Notes: generated by a model from the sequence alone, not told the origin. Positions 13,306 through 26,329 are shown, counted from the stretch's first letter. The stretch is DNA of 64,000 nt from Vespula vulgaris (GCF_905475345.1 NC_066591.1:5098501-5162500), one strand, 5' to 3'. Program-made: numbers and translations.

Positions 13306-16300
13306 AAACTCTCTTAATATCAAATAAAATGTAAGTATAACTATTTTATTTGGATCAAAATTAAAGTTTTATTGATTAAATATGATACACCGAATGAATT
13401 ACGAAGTTTAATTAAAATCTCACGGATTTGCCGTTCGTTCGATACGACGGGACAATTTCAGTTAATTAGTTTTTTCAATAAACAAATAGTTTGATAAAGC
13501 TTACGATGCTTTCTCGGAAGTAAATGATTTTTCTCTTTTTTATCGGAGCAAGACTACGCATCTCGCATATTATCGATCCTCTCTCACTTTAAATGGGATT
13601 TGTATGCTCTCTCTTTCTCTCTCTTTCTCTCTCTTTTCCCCCTCCATTTCGCAAAAGCCGTCTTCTCTCGACTTTAACCGAATGACACTCGCGAATCGTT
13701 GAGATAATTTGGCATCTCGCCATTGAGAATCGCACTTTCCCGATCATTCGTTATGTCAGTAATATTTTCCAAGCGAAGGATAACCTTTGACATCTTCTGA
13801 TAACAGGCGAACGAAAATATTTACATTCTGTGATGACTTTACATAAAAAGGAATATATTTTCTTGATCATAATCGATCGATCAATATTGAAAGGACCAAC
13901 GTTATTTCGATAGATTGGAAAGAAGACGTTAATTCGTTTAGAATGACTAAACGCAATTTTTGAAGACATTAAAGTTTAACTCCATCCAAGAACTTCATCA
14001 AATTTTATTCTCGATTCAAATTCGTCGAATAAATACATATGCATATATACCTATGCATATCTGCTAGAAAAAAGAATCGAAGGTGATTTTTAATAACGAA
14101 TAACTACAGAAAGAAAACGAAAAATGGTCTTCCGTACGAAATTATTCCACGGATACGAACGGTTGGAAATATACTCGAAGGGTAGTACTCAAATATGAAG
14201 AGCGTATGTATACATCTATCAAAAAAGTAACGCTCAAATACGGAAAGCGGATAGATATGTACGTCCATTTTATTTTATATTTATTTATTTTATATCTAAC
14301 ATTGAATACTTCGAAGGGTCGATTATTTTGAAATTATTTATTATCGATAAGAGATATCTTTTTTATCATCGTTTCTAATAAAAGTATCAAAGTTATTTTT
14401 TATTTTAAAGCAATTGCAATATTTTCTTAATCTGTTCAGTTTTATCAATTAATAGGTAAACATTGGTTGCATTTGTGCCATTGTATTTTATATTATGTAT
14501 TACAAATTTCTCTTAGTTTTTCACGATCTTTTTCTTTATGAAAAATAGCGAAACAAAAATTTCAAAAGAATACTTTTCTGAGCGAAAGATCGAGTAATCG
14601 TCTTCAACGTTTTCAAAAGAAATAAATAATATTGAAATTGAGAGAAACGACATGTTGATCCTTTTAAATTATTATATTAAAAAAATAGATAAATAATTTT
14701 TTTTAAGAGACGTTTAAAATAGAGAATTAGAAGACTAATTTTATTTCCTGTGAAAAAGCCTATTACTAAGTTTATAGAACAGAGAAAGTAATCGGGCATC
14801 GTAAGCACTCCGATTGTCGGCGATGCGTTCCGTTCACAGTGAATACATTATTTTACGAGTTTGCAGGAATGAAAAGTTTAAAAAACCTTCTGTTGGATAG
14901 ACCATTGGTTTATTATTTTACGATATTCCGTTTAAAGCCCGCTGAAAAAAATGTGTGAATATCGGTGTGCTGTCGGATTAACTAAAACGGGGAATTTCTG
15001 TGACGCGTCGCAATTTCACATGCGAGCACGAACGAGATTTTACAAAAAGAGTGTTTTACGTGCTCGCATAGCGTAACCATATAACGAATCTATCTGACTT
15101 GCGGAAGACAACGCGCTATGTTGTAGTTACATAGATAAAATCGTACGCGCGAAGCATTTCGAAGAGTTTTTAAAAATTCCATTTCGTTATCGAACATACT
15201 CATTTCTTTAGTCATCTGCACTTGAAAACACGTTACCATCATAATTTTCATGTGCTATCGTTATAATCATCCTTGACTTGATGCATTTGAGAGAGGGAAA
15301 GAGAAAGAAAGAGAGAGAGATAGTATTAGAAAAAAACATTCCTTCGTTGATTCCAACAAAAGTTCTTTGTTCGCGATACAATTAAAAACATAAGAAATCA
15401 CCGTGCACTCCAGTAGACTTTCATAATTTTGACGTTTTTATTAACGCAAAGGTAGTAGGTAGTAACGTAACGACCAACGTCGTAAGAGCAAAATGTGCGG
15501 ACTGAGATCAATATTTTATGAAATTTACAATGTCCGCGTGACCACCATGAAAAGCAGCGACGTGCTAACGCAGCACCTGCGTTTTATATACATTTTATGA
15601 AAGGCGATGTATTAGATTTCTTATGAAGAATATGCTCGGTCAATAAAACCGATTATGTTTAAACACAATTTATTTCTCTATACGTAAATAATATATAAAT
15701 AATTATGTATGTTTGTATCTATATATATATATATATATGATTATTTATTAACAGTGATATTATATTCGAAGAAAATCGCATTGCAGATTATGGATAAAAG
15801 ATAATTTTCATAAGTTCGAGTGAAAGAGAACTTCGAATATCTACGAAAGTAATTATCTCATTCTTTTTTAATTTAAATCGTAACCAGTTTTGCAATACAG
15901 TTAAATATAATTGTTCTCTAACAGTTACACTACAGTGCAAAGAAAACGAGCATGTTTAGGAAAATCGATACGAATGACTACGAGCTCTTTTATTTTGATT
16001 CGTAAAGGAATATATTTCTTATTTTTTATTTCGTTGCATAAATATGTTATAGATTGTAGAATACTAAATGCAATAATCAAATATTATTTGTTAATAAACG
16101 AATATGTTTTTTCTTTTCTTTTTTTAAAAATCCGCTATTCCGATGACGTCGATCTATTGAAAAAATCTTTACGTGCATTCGATGATTAATTAACAACTAA
16201 CGTTTTCATTTCGTCAATACTGCACAACGTATTTTATGTTTTTATCAAAATCGTTAAGCCCCGAACGAAAGTATTATAATTCAATTGACATTTTCCAATC

Positions 16301-16444
16301 TCCTACTCGTCGTTGTTATATATTATAATTGATAATTAAACGAATTACGTATGAGCAATTAATTTGTCCGCGATCTAAATTTCTCGTTTAACAGCAGAAA
16401 TGAAATTACATTCGATGGCTATCGGGCATTTTCTTGCCTTATAC

Positions 16445-16478
<34 letters not shown>

Positions 16479-18256
16479 ATGTATATATATACACATATAC
16501 AAGCGTATCGTATCTATTTCGCTTATATCTATAAAATGTTTACTAGGAGGTCAAAGCAATAGGAGTTTTCGGATGGGAGAAGACCCCGTCGTAATCTCAG
16601 CAGGCGCACGCACGTAAATTTCATCGGATCGACCGTTTCGAGGATGTCTATGAGTCTTTGTGTCCGTGTATATTTCTGTGTATAGTCGCATATGAGAGGG
16701 CGTGTTCATACGCCGCCATCTATATGTTCTCATATACGTGTACATGCGCACATTGATATCGTGTTGCGTATCAGCATGGACCGGTCTTAATATCTATAAA
16801 CCAGCCTGCCGAAGTACGGTCTATATGCCTTACACGATAGAATTTCGAATAAATAAATCGCTCTATACGAGAATGTAGAAGGAAAATAGAGAGAAAGAGA
16901 CCATAGAGAAAGAAGCAAATAAGAGGGTTGCTTATCACACGATATCAAGCGAAAAAGAAACTACATAAGAGTATTAGTTGCTATATTTACATTCGTTCGT
17001 TCGATAGTTATTAATCTCCATTTATAAAAAAAGATCGAGAGTAGATATCTAGTACGAGGATAGATGTATAGTACGTTCTAACAGTGTCACCTTTTATACG
17101 TCTTTCTGCTTTATTGCCACGCTATGAAGTTATTGCATGTCGAAATGTGGCCTTCCGACTTTCCGTAAGGTTTTTATCACAGACCGAAAAAGTTGAAATT
17201 TTATTTGCTTCAAAAAAAGAAAAAAGAAGAATTGTCCACGATAAATTCGGAGGTTAATAGTTTTTGAAGGAGACATTTAAAATATCTTTTCTTGCACGAT
17301 AAATAACAAAAGAAATTGCCCAAGGTAGAAATTGTTTAATTCGTAGAGATAAATATTTCATTGTTACGTCCTTTTATTTCTTTCATTGTTTCATTCGTAC
17401 AAAGGAATGGATACATTGCGGACAATCGAGTCAAATTGGACACCCTGTATATACAAGGGTGGTACTATAAAAATCCAACGTAAATAAATTCAGTTTCGTT
17501 ATCTCTCGCATTTCCAAGGGTCACGTCGTATCTCGGGTTCTCGTTTTCTCGACGTTGACGTAGTCCGCCGCATTCGAATGTTACGAAATTTTATTGTCCA
17601 CGGCTGACGCAAAGCCCCTCTCGGTACACGTGCGTCGTTCTTTTTTATTTCTTTATTTTACAAAACGTTACATACAATGATCGTTCGATTTAGCTTGAGA
17701 TGATGATGACATTGTAGATACGCGCATATACATCTATATGTATAATCGAACTTGAGCCCTGTTCAAACTCACGAATTTACAAGAACGCGATAGAAAACAA
17801 AAGCTCGCCAAGTGCGATTCTTCATTCATTTTCCTTTACACCCATTTAACTCCACGATTAGACGCGTCATCTCACAAAAGTTTTAAAATATGAATGCTTC
17901 ATCACTCTGAGTACGGGACAAAGCCACTCTCATGCTTTTTTCTCTTTTCTCATGAAGAGTCCCTCCGTTATGTTTCAATCTGGGGAAAGGTTTGTAAAAA
18001 AAGGAAAAAGAAAAAAATAAAAGGAATGATAGAAATGAAAAAAAAAAAGCGACAGAGAGAAATATGCGTGACTCCGGAAACGTTTGCGTGCGATCGGTAA
18101 GCTGAAACACTAAAGTGATTAGAGGAGTCGACCAATTGTTTTCGTAGGGTTCATCGAAATCCCCCAACGACGCATGACGAATATTGAAACTGTCTATGGA
18201 GTGGCAATGGTCTATATGTTAGAGTGAGCGAGAGATATAGAGAAATAGAAAAAAAA
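13306..18256. other. Gene-free AT-rich stretch
   Basis: No gene supported. Contents: imperfect CT tract at 13,608-13,640, GA tract at 15,292-15,322, short TA runs at 15,720-15,739 and 16,442-16,500 (TA mixed with TATG), and a small palindrome with an insect-repeat-like end at 17,438-17,461 (listed separately). Confidence 0.55.
17438..17461. repeat. Possible transposon-end fragment with palindrome
   Basis: The word GGACACCCTGTATA is immediately followed by its partial inverted copy, so that CACCCT and AGGGTG bracket GTATATAC. ACACCCTGTAT-type words are, from general knowledge, common at the ends of dispersed insect repeats. Here only a hairpin-sized remnant remains, and no matching second end was found nearby. 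Confidence 0.25.
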
Positions 18257-18526
18257 ATGTTCACGTTCGGCGACCAGCCGGAAATCCGGGCGGATAAGAG
18301 TGCTTTTAAAAATTCACTTGGCCTGGACACGCGAACGCGACCGCTACTGGTTGGAGGGAGGCTCCAACCGGGATGTTCCCGGTCAGCTAGTCGAGAGAGA
18401 AAATGCTTTTTACGTTTCTATTCTCGCCACACTCTCTCTCTTTTTTTCTCGCTTTCTCTCTTTCACAGTCCATGCTCCATCCTTTTATCACCTCGAGGGT
18501 ATCGATATCACGCGAAAAACAATTAA
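18257..18526 (+). other. GC-rich small ORF (89 aa), unknown
   Basis: An ATG frame of 89 codons plus stop. The first about 50 codons lie in an unusually GC-rich island (18,265-18,400) and use mostly G or C at third positions, unlike surrounding DNA; they start M-F-T-F-G-D-Q-P. The rest runs into a CT-rich stretch (18,430-18,470) that gives Ser/Leu/Phe residues. No domain is recognised, and there are no clear splice sites or polyadenylation signal. The same island holds three perfect hairpins, so a structured non-coding element is an equal or better explanation. Confidence 0.18.
18278..18383. other. Cluster of three perfect GC-rich hairpins
   Basis: Hairpin 1 is CCGGA-AA-TCCGG at 18,278-18,289. 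Hairpin 2 has 8-bp arms GGTTGGAG and CTCCAACC with a 5-nt loop (18,349-18,369). Hairpin 3 has 7-bp arms ACCGGGA and TCCCGGT with a TGT loop (18,367-18,383). Hairpins 2 and 3 share the three bases ACC at 18,367-18,369, so both full stems cannot form together. All arms are perfectly complementary. Function is unknown. Confidence 0.6.
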
Positions 18527-20236
18527 TTCAATGAGTGTCGTCCATTATATTACAGACAATCAGAGCGGATATTAAAAATGAAAAAAGTAGGCGGGATCGA
18601 TCCATTTTCGAAGCACCTCGGATACTTTATTATGTCGCTTGAATGAACTACTCTTCGAAAGCGTCTTTCTTATGATCCAGAGTTCGAAAAGAATTACTCT
18701 ACTGCGTTTAACGATTGCACAGAGAATGAGTGCCTATTTGAAAATATATGGCAAATGAGTATAAATGCATAACGTGTGCGTATTAATACAGAGTAAAGAA
18801 GTTTGTGACAGTGAATTATGGCTCGTGATTTCCTGATGGGTTACGTAAAAATTATTAAGGTCACGAAATTTTTATGAATTTTACGCGTAACAATAATAAT
18901 GGTTTCACAGTAATACATTCTTGTTTACTTTTATTATAAAAATAAAATGATATTAATACTATTCTCATATTTATTAATCTAATTAAAAAAAAATATTTAT
19001 TTAAAAGATCGAGTTTTTATTTAAATAAAAGGGAAGTTGAAAGAGTAATAAATTTCTGTATCACCGGTTTGTTAAATATCTACAAATCTTTTGAAAACTC
19101 AAAGCTGAATATTATTATTAATAAATATATAATCGTTCGATGCGATTTATTTTTTTCATAGACATCGTTTATCAACTAATTTTTCTTTCTTGAAAAATAC
19201 GTATTGGATCTCTTTTCTTTTTGTCTCATAACAACATCACTCGTTGCATAAACGAATACGTACCGCATATTTAAAATATAATGAAGCAATAAATAAAACA
19301 TTCGACTTTCAGCAGTGATACTGGTATCTTTCACGAAATTTGCATCAATACTTTAACCCGCGTATGCAATCGAGTATTAATACGCTGCCGGTGATTGTTA
19401 CTAAGTGCGAATAATTTTCATTTCGTGCTAATGGGAAAAATTAATGCTTGAAAGGGTTGCTGTAGATTATACGCTTTGGGAGATAACTCGAGCAAACGAC
19501 GAATGACAAATTTTTATGCCGTACAAACGGAATATCTCTTCTATTTCATTGTAATGACATCTTTATGAAAGGATCAATGATGAAACAACAATTTGCGTTT
19601 GTATGTGTCCACGTTCGAGCATGAATAAATTTTTACATATTTCCTGTAATTGTAGTTACGTTTTTTAAGATTTCGTTAGAACATTTTTTCTCTTCTCGTT
19701 TTTATTTTACAATTCGATGACAAAAGTATCCTTAAATAAATCAAATTTCGTTCGAAGAAATAATTTTTCTTTTTTCTTGGCACTCAGATTAAATTATTAA
19801 ATTACTTCGTAGTTTATAATCAGTTTTCTGCAATCAGTCCTATTTAAATGCACTTCGTAATTCTATTTCTTTCTCTATCACTCTTACACATCGTTTATTC
19901 ACACGCTTTCTCCGTATAAAATATATATTCAACCACGACGAATAGAAACTCCTAAACTTCATTGAACCGTTAAGACGCGATTCATGGTTGGTGAATGAAG
20001 ATTTAGAAAATTAGTAAACATTTTTGTGATTTTGCCTATAGTAATAATATTTGATTCAAACCAATCGAATAATATTTTTTTGGATAAAATTGCTTAGGGA
20101 TCGGTTTTTCTTAATCATCGATTCATTGCACAATATTTTTCACACGAACTAGCATCGATTTTCGAAGGTGCCTCTGCGAAACGAATTAAAGCCGAACGGC
20201 CGAGCGAGTAATAATAAAAGTTCTCGATTTAATGAG

Positions 20237-20237
<1 letters not shown>

Positions 20238-20273
<36 letters not shown>
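20238..20273. repeat. (CT)18 microsatellite
   Basis: Uninterrupted CT dinucleotides. Confidence 0.95.
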
Positions 20274-20278
<5 letters not shown>

Positions 20279-20644
20279 TATTTCCAACTTTAAATTGAAT
20301 TATCTAAAATTTAACATACCTATCGTAATATAAAGGACTCCAAAGAATCGAGAATTCTTTCACCATGTAGTAACGTTCCCCATGGGATCAATGCTCTTTT
20401 CTTTTCACCGATCCAAGCTTATCCCTTATCCCTATAAACTGCATAAAGGAGTAACGAATAACGGCGTCGTTTCAATTTACTTGCAAGTAGCGTCGCGAAA
20501 CCCTCGAATAACGATGCATAAGTGGCACCGTGCTTTCCAAGTAGGTCACCGTCCAAAGATAAAGGAGACTGCATACATACTCGCTAATTGAGGTTGAACT
20601 TTCGCCTCGGTGAGAGCGTAACTTTCGCACTCGTTTCTTGCTTC

Positions 20645-20683
<39 letters not shown>
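20645..20683. repeat. CT microsatellite
   Basis: Nearly pure CT dinucleotides with one TTT interruption near the left end. Confidence 0.92.
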
Positions 20684-20686
<3 letters not shown>

Positions 20687-23048
20687 TTTCTTTTTTTCAT
20701 TTTTTATGACTCATACACGAAGTGAACGAGGATCTATTTACTCTTTGCGATCGACTTTCGTTCACGCGCTGACTCAATTGATTGACGACGATTTACATTT
20801 TCGAGTTCAAGAAGGATAAACTTTATCGATTAATATTATCAAGAATTACCTTTTAATTATCAGGATAGAAGAAATGGTACTCTTCCGTTAGACTATTTAA
20901 TGTTTTTCCTTCCGGTCTTAACTATCTAAAATTATTAATTCGTTCGTATATATTATAATATCATTAATAAAATATATTATGAATGTATATCGTATAATAT
21001 TAATATTATTAATAATATTAACTAGTATCATTTTAAATACTCTCATTGCTAATATATATATTTAAATACTCGTTGTTTTTTTCGTGTTTTTTCTATAGGA
21101 AAATATTTTGATAAATATGTCTATCGTAGACTGTCACCTATCATTGTAACTTTCTATGCTTTTATTTCTTTCGTATTTTGTTTCTTTTGTTTTATTCAGC
21201 ATATCAGTTGCAGTTACTTCGTAACAGAAGGAACGTCGTGTTAAACCGATAAGGTTTTAGTTTTGTTAATTTGAACTTTGTAACTTTGAACTTTCTTTAT
21301 ATCGAGTAACATACAATTATATCTGTTTTGTTTTCATCAAAATCAAAAAACGCAACCAAGTCTGGTATTGATTGTATAAAAATCCAGTACTTTTTAATTG
21401 GAGTTTGTAATACGATTTTATCTGGAAAAAATAATTAATCTCATTTGCTTTCATTCGGCGATATGAAATTAATTAAATAAATAGTTATGTTATTCTCAAG
21501 GCAATTTTAATTTAAAAATGTTCATAACACGTATAAAGAATCGATGCAAATATTTTCATTGGAAATATTTGATAATATCGAACATCTCCATGAGTGTACT
21601 TTTCCTGTGAAATAAAAGATAACTGAAAAAAAGCAAAATAATTCAATGTTTCGTATAAATATACAACAAGTAGCACAGACAAGTAGATAAAAGTGGTGCA
21701 TAGTTGAGTTTTCCTCTACATTTTGCGGAATTTCGTTTTTCATATTTTATGTTATTTACCAGTCTTATTATAAATACAACGAACGAAGAATATTAATGCA
21801 TGCCAGTAACTTTTATATCTATAAAAGATGTTACGAGCTAATGAAATATATTTAGAAACGAGATAATGATGGTAATTTTCTCGTGGTTTATGAAGTATGA
21901 AGACGTTCATAGTAAAAAAGATTCTCAACAAAATTGTTTGTTAATTTATAATAATTATACTTAATAGATATTTAATGTCCATCTAAGTTTGAAAACTACT
22001 TATCTTTTAATAACAGATTTGTTGAGATTGAAAAGAGATCGAAACGCAACAACAGCGTTTTCGAATTAAAATAAAAAGAAATATTTTTATAATCGATGGT
22101 AACTACGATGCAAAATAAAATACAATTTGGTAACAACTTTTCCTTGTTAGAAAGAATTTCAAAAGAAAAAAAAAAAGAAGCAAACAAAAAAATATTCCTC
22201 AATGCTTGAAAAAAGAAAGAAGAGAAGAAACATAATCGACATGAATCAGAATGATACAATTTAATAAGATTACCTTCATTTTGTCCATTATTTATGTGTA
22301 TTCATAGTGACAAAAAATATGACATCCTTCGATGTAGAAGAAAACAAGGATAAGAAACGTAGTAGATAAGTCATACACATATTTGTATCATTCCTGCACA
22401 TTGATGTACTTACACGATTTACGTTTTTGCTTATTCCTACGTCGACCTACATTAATTCTCCGGGTTGTCTTTCATGACGAAGCACTTTGTGATAGGTCAG
22501 TTCCGTTTCAAGGATTACATAAGTTTCAAAGTCGGATATCTTCGAAACGAGAATTCGTAAAGATTCTCGAGGAAGGAGACTCAGTTTTGAAGAAAAAAGA
22601 ATTTATAATCACTTTTCAAAGAAAAAAAAAAGAACAGGAAGAAAAAAGAGAAAAAAGCAAACGAATCCTTTATTCGAGAATACCTTTCGTAGAGTAACGT
22701 GTTTCACGAAATCTGCAGTTCTCTATACTCGGTAGAGAACATGGAATGTCTGTTTGCTCTCTAAAGTTTCACGCAGAGATTAGCTCGTATACTTGATCGC
22801 GCGATAGTACAATACATTTGGTACGATCGATATATCGTTGATCGGATCTTTCGAGCGTAGTCGTAAAAGGTTCCGAGCGGCGAACATCGGATTTAATGCA
22901 ATTTTCCGTTTAATCGGAACTTTTAAAGCCGTTAACGAGAAGTGCTCAGCAGTGCCGAATCTTTAAACCAGCCGCACACGAACGCTCGTTTCGTAGAACA
23001 CCATATTCTAAATAAAGTATATATCGAGTATTATTTACTCTATCAATA

Positions 23049-23049
<1 letters not shown>

Positions 23050-23096
<47 letters not shown>
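23050..23096. repeat. (TTA)n microsatellite
   Basis: About 15 TTA/ATT trinucleotide units. It produces a poly-tyrosine string in one open frame, which is not evidence of a gene. Confidence 0.95.
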
Positions 23097-23097
<1 letters not shown>

Positions 23098-23290
23098 GAA
23101 TCAAATAAAAATTCATGGAATGTTTTTCACGATGTTTTTCATACTACGAAATGAATGATTTATTTTCATTCTCGACTGCATGTTTCATGTAAGTCGAACG
23201 GATATGTGGGAGGGGGGATATGAGGTTGAAAACGAAGAAGGAATGAAACTAACTACGGGTGGTAAACGGTGGCACAGCGTGAAAAGCAGT

Positions 23291-23334
23291 GGGAACGCAG
23301 CGGGAACGCAACGGAAACGCAGCAGGAATGTCGG
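23291..23334. repeat. 11-bp tandem repeat (about 3.5-4 copies)
   Basis: Units GGGAACGCAGC, GGGAACGCAAC, GGAAACGCAGC and a decayed AGGAATGTCGG follow each other without gaps. It is GC-rich against an AT-rich background. An 84-codon + frame (23,180-23,434) crosses it and then encodes a hydrophobic stretch, but has no other support. Confidence 0.8.
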
Positions 23335-23434
23335 CGCGAACGTATGGCTTCTCTACTTCGTTATCGTAACTTCGACCTTACTCTTTTACAATACAGAGAG
23401 AAATGCTTTCAACGAAATTAAGTATAACTTTTAG

Positions 23435-25482
23435 ACTGTGCCAATATTAGAAATATTTGAGATACTTTTGATGACATCTATCTAAATCTAAATTAACTAT
23501 ACATGATTGTGTCTCAAAATCGAATACCTAATTACTTCATTAAATTGAGTGAAATGAAAAAATGTTATATCGTAGAACAAAGTTGCAGAATTCGGAGAGA
23601 GCAACGTAATTAAATAAAAATGGAACGGTATAGTTTCGTTATGATAGTATGATAGTATGATGAAAATCAAATTAAATGTTAAAAAAGAGATATCCCTTTT
23701 CTTGACTGCAAAATGATATTAAACGAAAAAAATCACGTTTTAATAGAAAAAAATGTAAAAATCCTAACAATTATTATACCTACCTATACGTATAACATTC
23801 CACTATTTTCGATACTTAACAATTAATTAATTATTACTCGAAAATAAAAGATCAAATAAAAGATGTCATTTTACGTGAAAATTGTATCGTAAATCTTATA
23901 CGAGCTGAGATATAATTTAATGCGTTCATTCTAACGAAAGAAAAAAAATGTAAGTTCATCATCACGACAACAACGTAGAGTAGAATTAGACTGGGTTTAA
24001 CTGCGTAGCAAGTATTTTCACTCATCTGCGAAGCTGTTACGACTAGAGATTTAAAAAAAAAGGGGAGAGATAGTTATGGTCGTCGAAAAGAGCAGAGTTT
24101 GTTGAATAAAGGCTACGGCAAAGAGAAGGGAAGGAAGATGAAAGCGAGTAGGGATGCAAGCCGAGCGAAAATGCTAGCGGAGTCCCCGAGTCGTTAAAAG
24201 TTGAAGGGATTACCTCGGTCGAGCCTCCGGGGAGGCTAAGGTCACAGAGCTAATGTTTAAGGGTCAATTCGAGTACCCCGCATACGTATTAAAGTAATTT
24301 GCATTGTCACCATTGTTTTCCTCTTTCCTTCGCAATTTTTTTTCAAAATATTATCCTCTTCTTTTCTTATTAGAAGAAATGTTATTAAATTGAATAACTA
24401 TTTAATTCGCACAAAATGCTTTATTACTTGTTATCTTAAAAATCCTTGTTTCAAGTCTTTTTCAAAGACGAATGTAAATAGTTTTATTTTATATTTATGA
24501 AAGTATTTTATATTTATGATAGTATTATTTTATATATATGAAATAATAATGATACGAACATTCTGATGAAATAAAGAGAAATAGAGAAGAAATAAAAATC
24601 GATAGGACAAAAGGAAAGCGTTCGAAGGGTGTCGTACTTGTATCCGTAAGTCGTTTTAAAGGAACACACTTATCTCGGACTATAGTGCTAAACGTGATAT
24701 ATGGCGTTGTATATCTATTGTCGGTCTCTTTCCTTTCTTGACCTATTCGCAAGCACGAGCGAGCTTTTCCGTAAGAACGTGTTGCGTATGTTGTATAAGC
24801 GAGTAACACCTCACGTGGGAGTAATTTAACTTCCCTGCTATTCGCACGCTCGCTCCTTCTTGTCGCGCGTCACCCGTAGAGAATTGAATTCGTTTCGTGC
24901 GTACGTTTCTTTTTTTCTTACTTCTCTCTCTCTCTCTTTCTCTCTCTTTCTCTTTCTCTCTCTATCTGTGTCTCTCTCTCTCTCTCTCTCTCTCTATTCT
25001 TGTCTACAATAAAATTCGATCGCTAAGATACTAATCCCACACCTACATCGTACGAACGATATTTCTACAGCGTCATTTGTGCTTTTACAGAGCTACCTGT
25101 TACAATAACTCTTCCTTTTGTTCCTTTCTTCAAATTAATTTTTAATGTAGTTATTTAGATTTTAATTATCTCGATTCCAGTATTTTCCCTGATAGAATCG
25201 ACATTTATCCGATATTGAAAGAGGAACAGAGATAGAGAGGGGAAAGAGAACGATCCTCTCAGTATAATCTCTGCGACAATGTCGATCCTTATCCTCTGGT
25301 AACGAGTAAAGTATCGGTTAAACTGTCTGTCGATGTACGAGTGGATGCGACGTAAACGTTATCCCTCTCTTTCTCATACTTTATCTCGTTCGTCTCGTTG
25401 TCTCCTCCGCAAAACTTCTACCACAGAAATTCCACTTCCTTAAATGTATGCATGACTCTCGACCGATTCGGCCCTGTTAACA
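23435..25482. other. Gene-free stretch with a GC-richer patch
   Basis: No gene supported. 24,140-24,300 is GC-richer and free of microsatellite. It contains a 7-bp stem AGCCTCC/GGAGGCT with a GG loop (about 24,223-24,238) and an octamer-type ATTTGCAT at 24,297, and could be a conserved non-coding element. A 19-bp AT-rich unit repeats three times at 24,484-24,542. A CT microsatellite lies at 24,927-24,994. Confidence 0.45.
24927..24994. repeat. Compound CT microsatellite
   Basis: CT dinucleotides with TTT and ATCTGTGT interruptions. Confidence 0.9.
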
Positions 25483-25516
25483 TATAAATTGCCGCTTAAC
25501 GGCGAGACAATCAGTT
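25483..25516 (+). promoter_or_regulatory. Candidate TATA-Inr core promoter
   Basis: TATAAA at 25,483-25,488 and the arthropod-type initiator TCAGTT at 25,511-25,516. The first T of the TATA box is exactly 30 nt upstream of the initiator A (25,513), the spacing expected for a TATA/initiator core promoter. The direction is +, toward the first coding exon 1.27 kb downstream. No clear downstream promoter element is seen at +28. If it is used, the purine-rich block that follows would be transcribed as 5' leader or removed as intron. Confidence 0.45.
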
Positions 25517-25583
25517 CCGCGGGAAGCTGGCTGGAGGTGATGACGGGAAGGATGCAAAAGGACGAAGTGGAACGAACATCAAC

Positions 25584-25585
<2 letters not shown>

Positions 25586-25625
<40 letters not shown>

Positions 25626-26028
25626 AGGAAGAATAAGGAAAGGGAGAGAAACAGAAGAGGGTGAGATTCAATTCAATTTCCTAAGAAACTCTTTAGTGTT
25701 TGAGATACAGCCGCCGAAAGGATGCGCGCGAAGTTAGATGTGCGGTGAAGACGGGAGCAAGAGAGAGAGAGAGAAAGAGAGAGAGGAAAAAAGAGAGAAA
25801 AACAGAGAGAAAGATAAGAACAGGGAATTTAAGGAAAGAAGGAAGAGGATGGACCAGAATGACGAGGGGATAACCGAAAGACGAGACAGATAGACAAAGA
25901 AAGAAAGAGAGAGAGAGAAAGGGTGAAGGGGGATAAAAAAAGTGTAATAGGGAGAGACTCGCGAGAGAAAGGTGGAACGATGAGAAGAAGACGGCGAACA
26001 GAGTGTAACGGAGACAGACTTACGAGAA

Positions 26029-26067
<39 letters not shown>

Positions 26068-26280
26068 AAGAGAAACCAAGCAATGCTAGCGGGGATGATA
26101 TCGAGGCGAAGTGAGGGGAAGGGGTGGATGAATGAGCGTAAGCCGGACAGAGACAATGGGGTAGAGAAGGTAGAAACGAGAAAGAGAAAGAGAAAGAGAG
26201 AGAGAGAGAGAAAGAGAAAGAGAGATTGGGGGGATGACTAACTGACTGGGAGGCTGGCAGGGCAAAGGGGAGTAAGGATT
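25586..26280 (+). repeat. Polypurine block with several GA microsatellites
   Basis: The + strand is overwhelmingly A/G for about 700 bp, with only a short non-purine break near 25,665-25,720. Pure GA runs occur at 25,586-25,621, 25,761-25,785, 26,035-26,064 and 26,197-26,210. It sits directly upstream of the initiator at 26,330. GAGAG words are binding sites for GAGA-factor and CLAMP type proteins in insects, so a promoter-proximal chromatin role is plausible. Frames through it (Arg-Glu on +, Ser-Leu on -) are not genes. Confidence 0.75.
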
Positions 26281-26329
26281 CTGTGCGCGGGCGCAAAACT
26301 GGCGCAAACTCTTCGTGCAGCATCCCTCG

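Larger units (their letters stand above)
18527..23049. other. Gene-free AT-rich stretch
   Basis: No gene supported. It includes AT-only palindromic segments near 20,995-21,020 and short A/T runs. Open frames at 20,382, 21,522 and 22,383 show no domain or splice context. The two CT microsatellites inside are listed separately. Confidence 0.55.

Noticed and set aside
25734..26323. Two minus-strand frames of 140 and 164 codons
   Set aside because: They are the complement of the polypurine block and encode almost only Ser, Leu and Phe.
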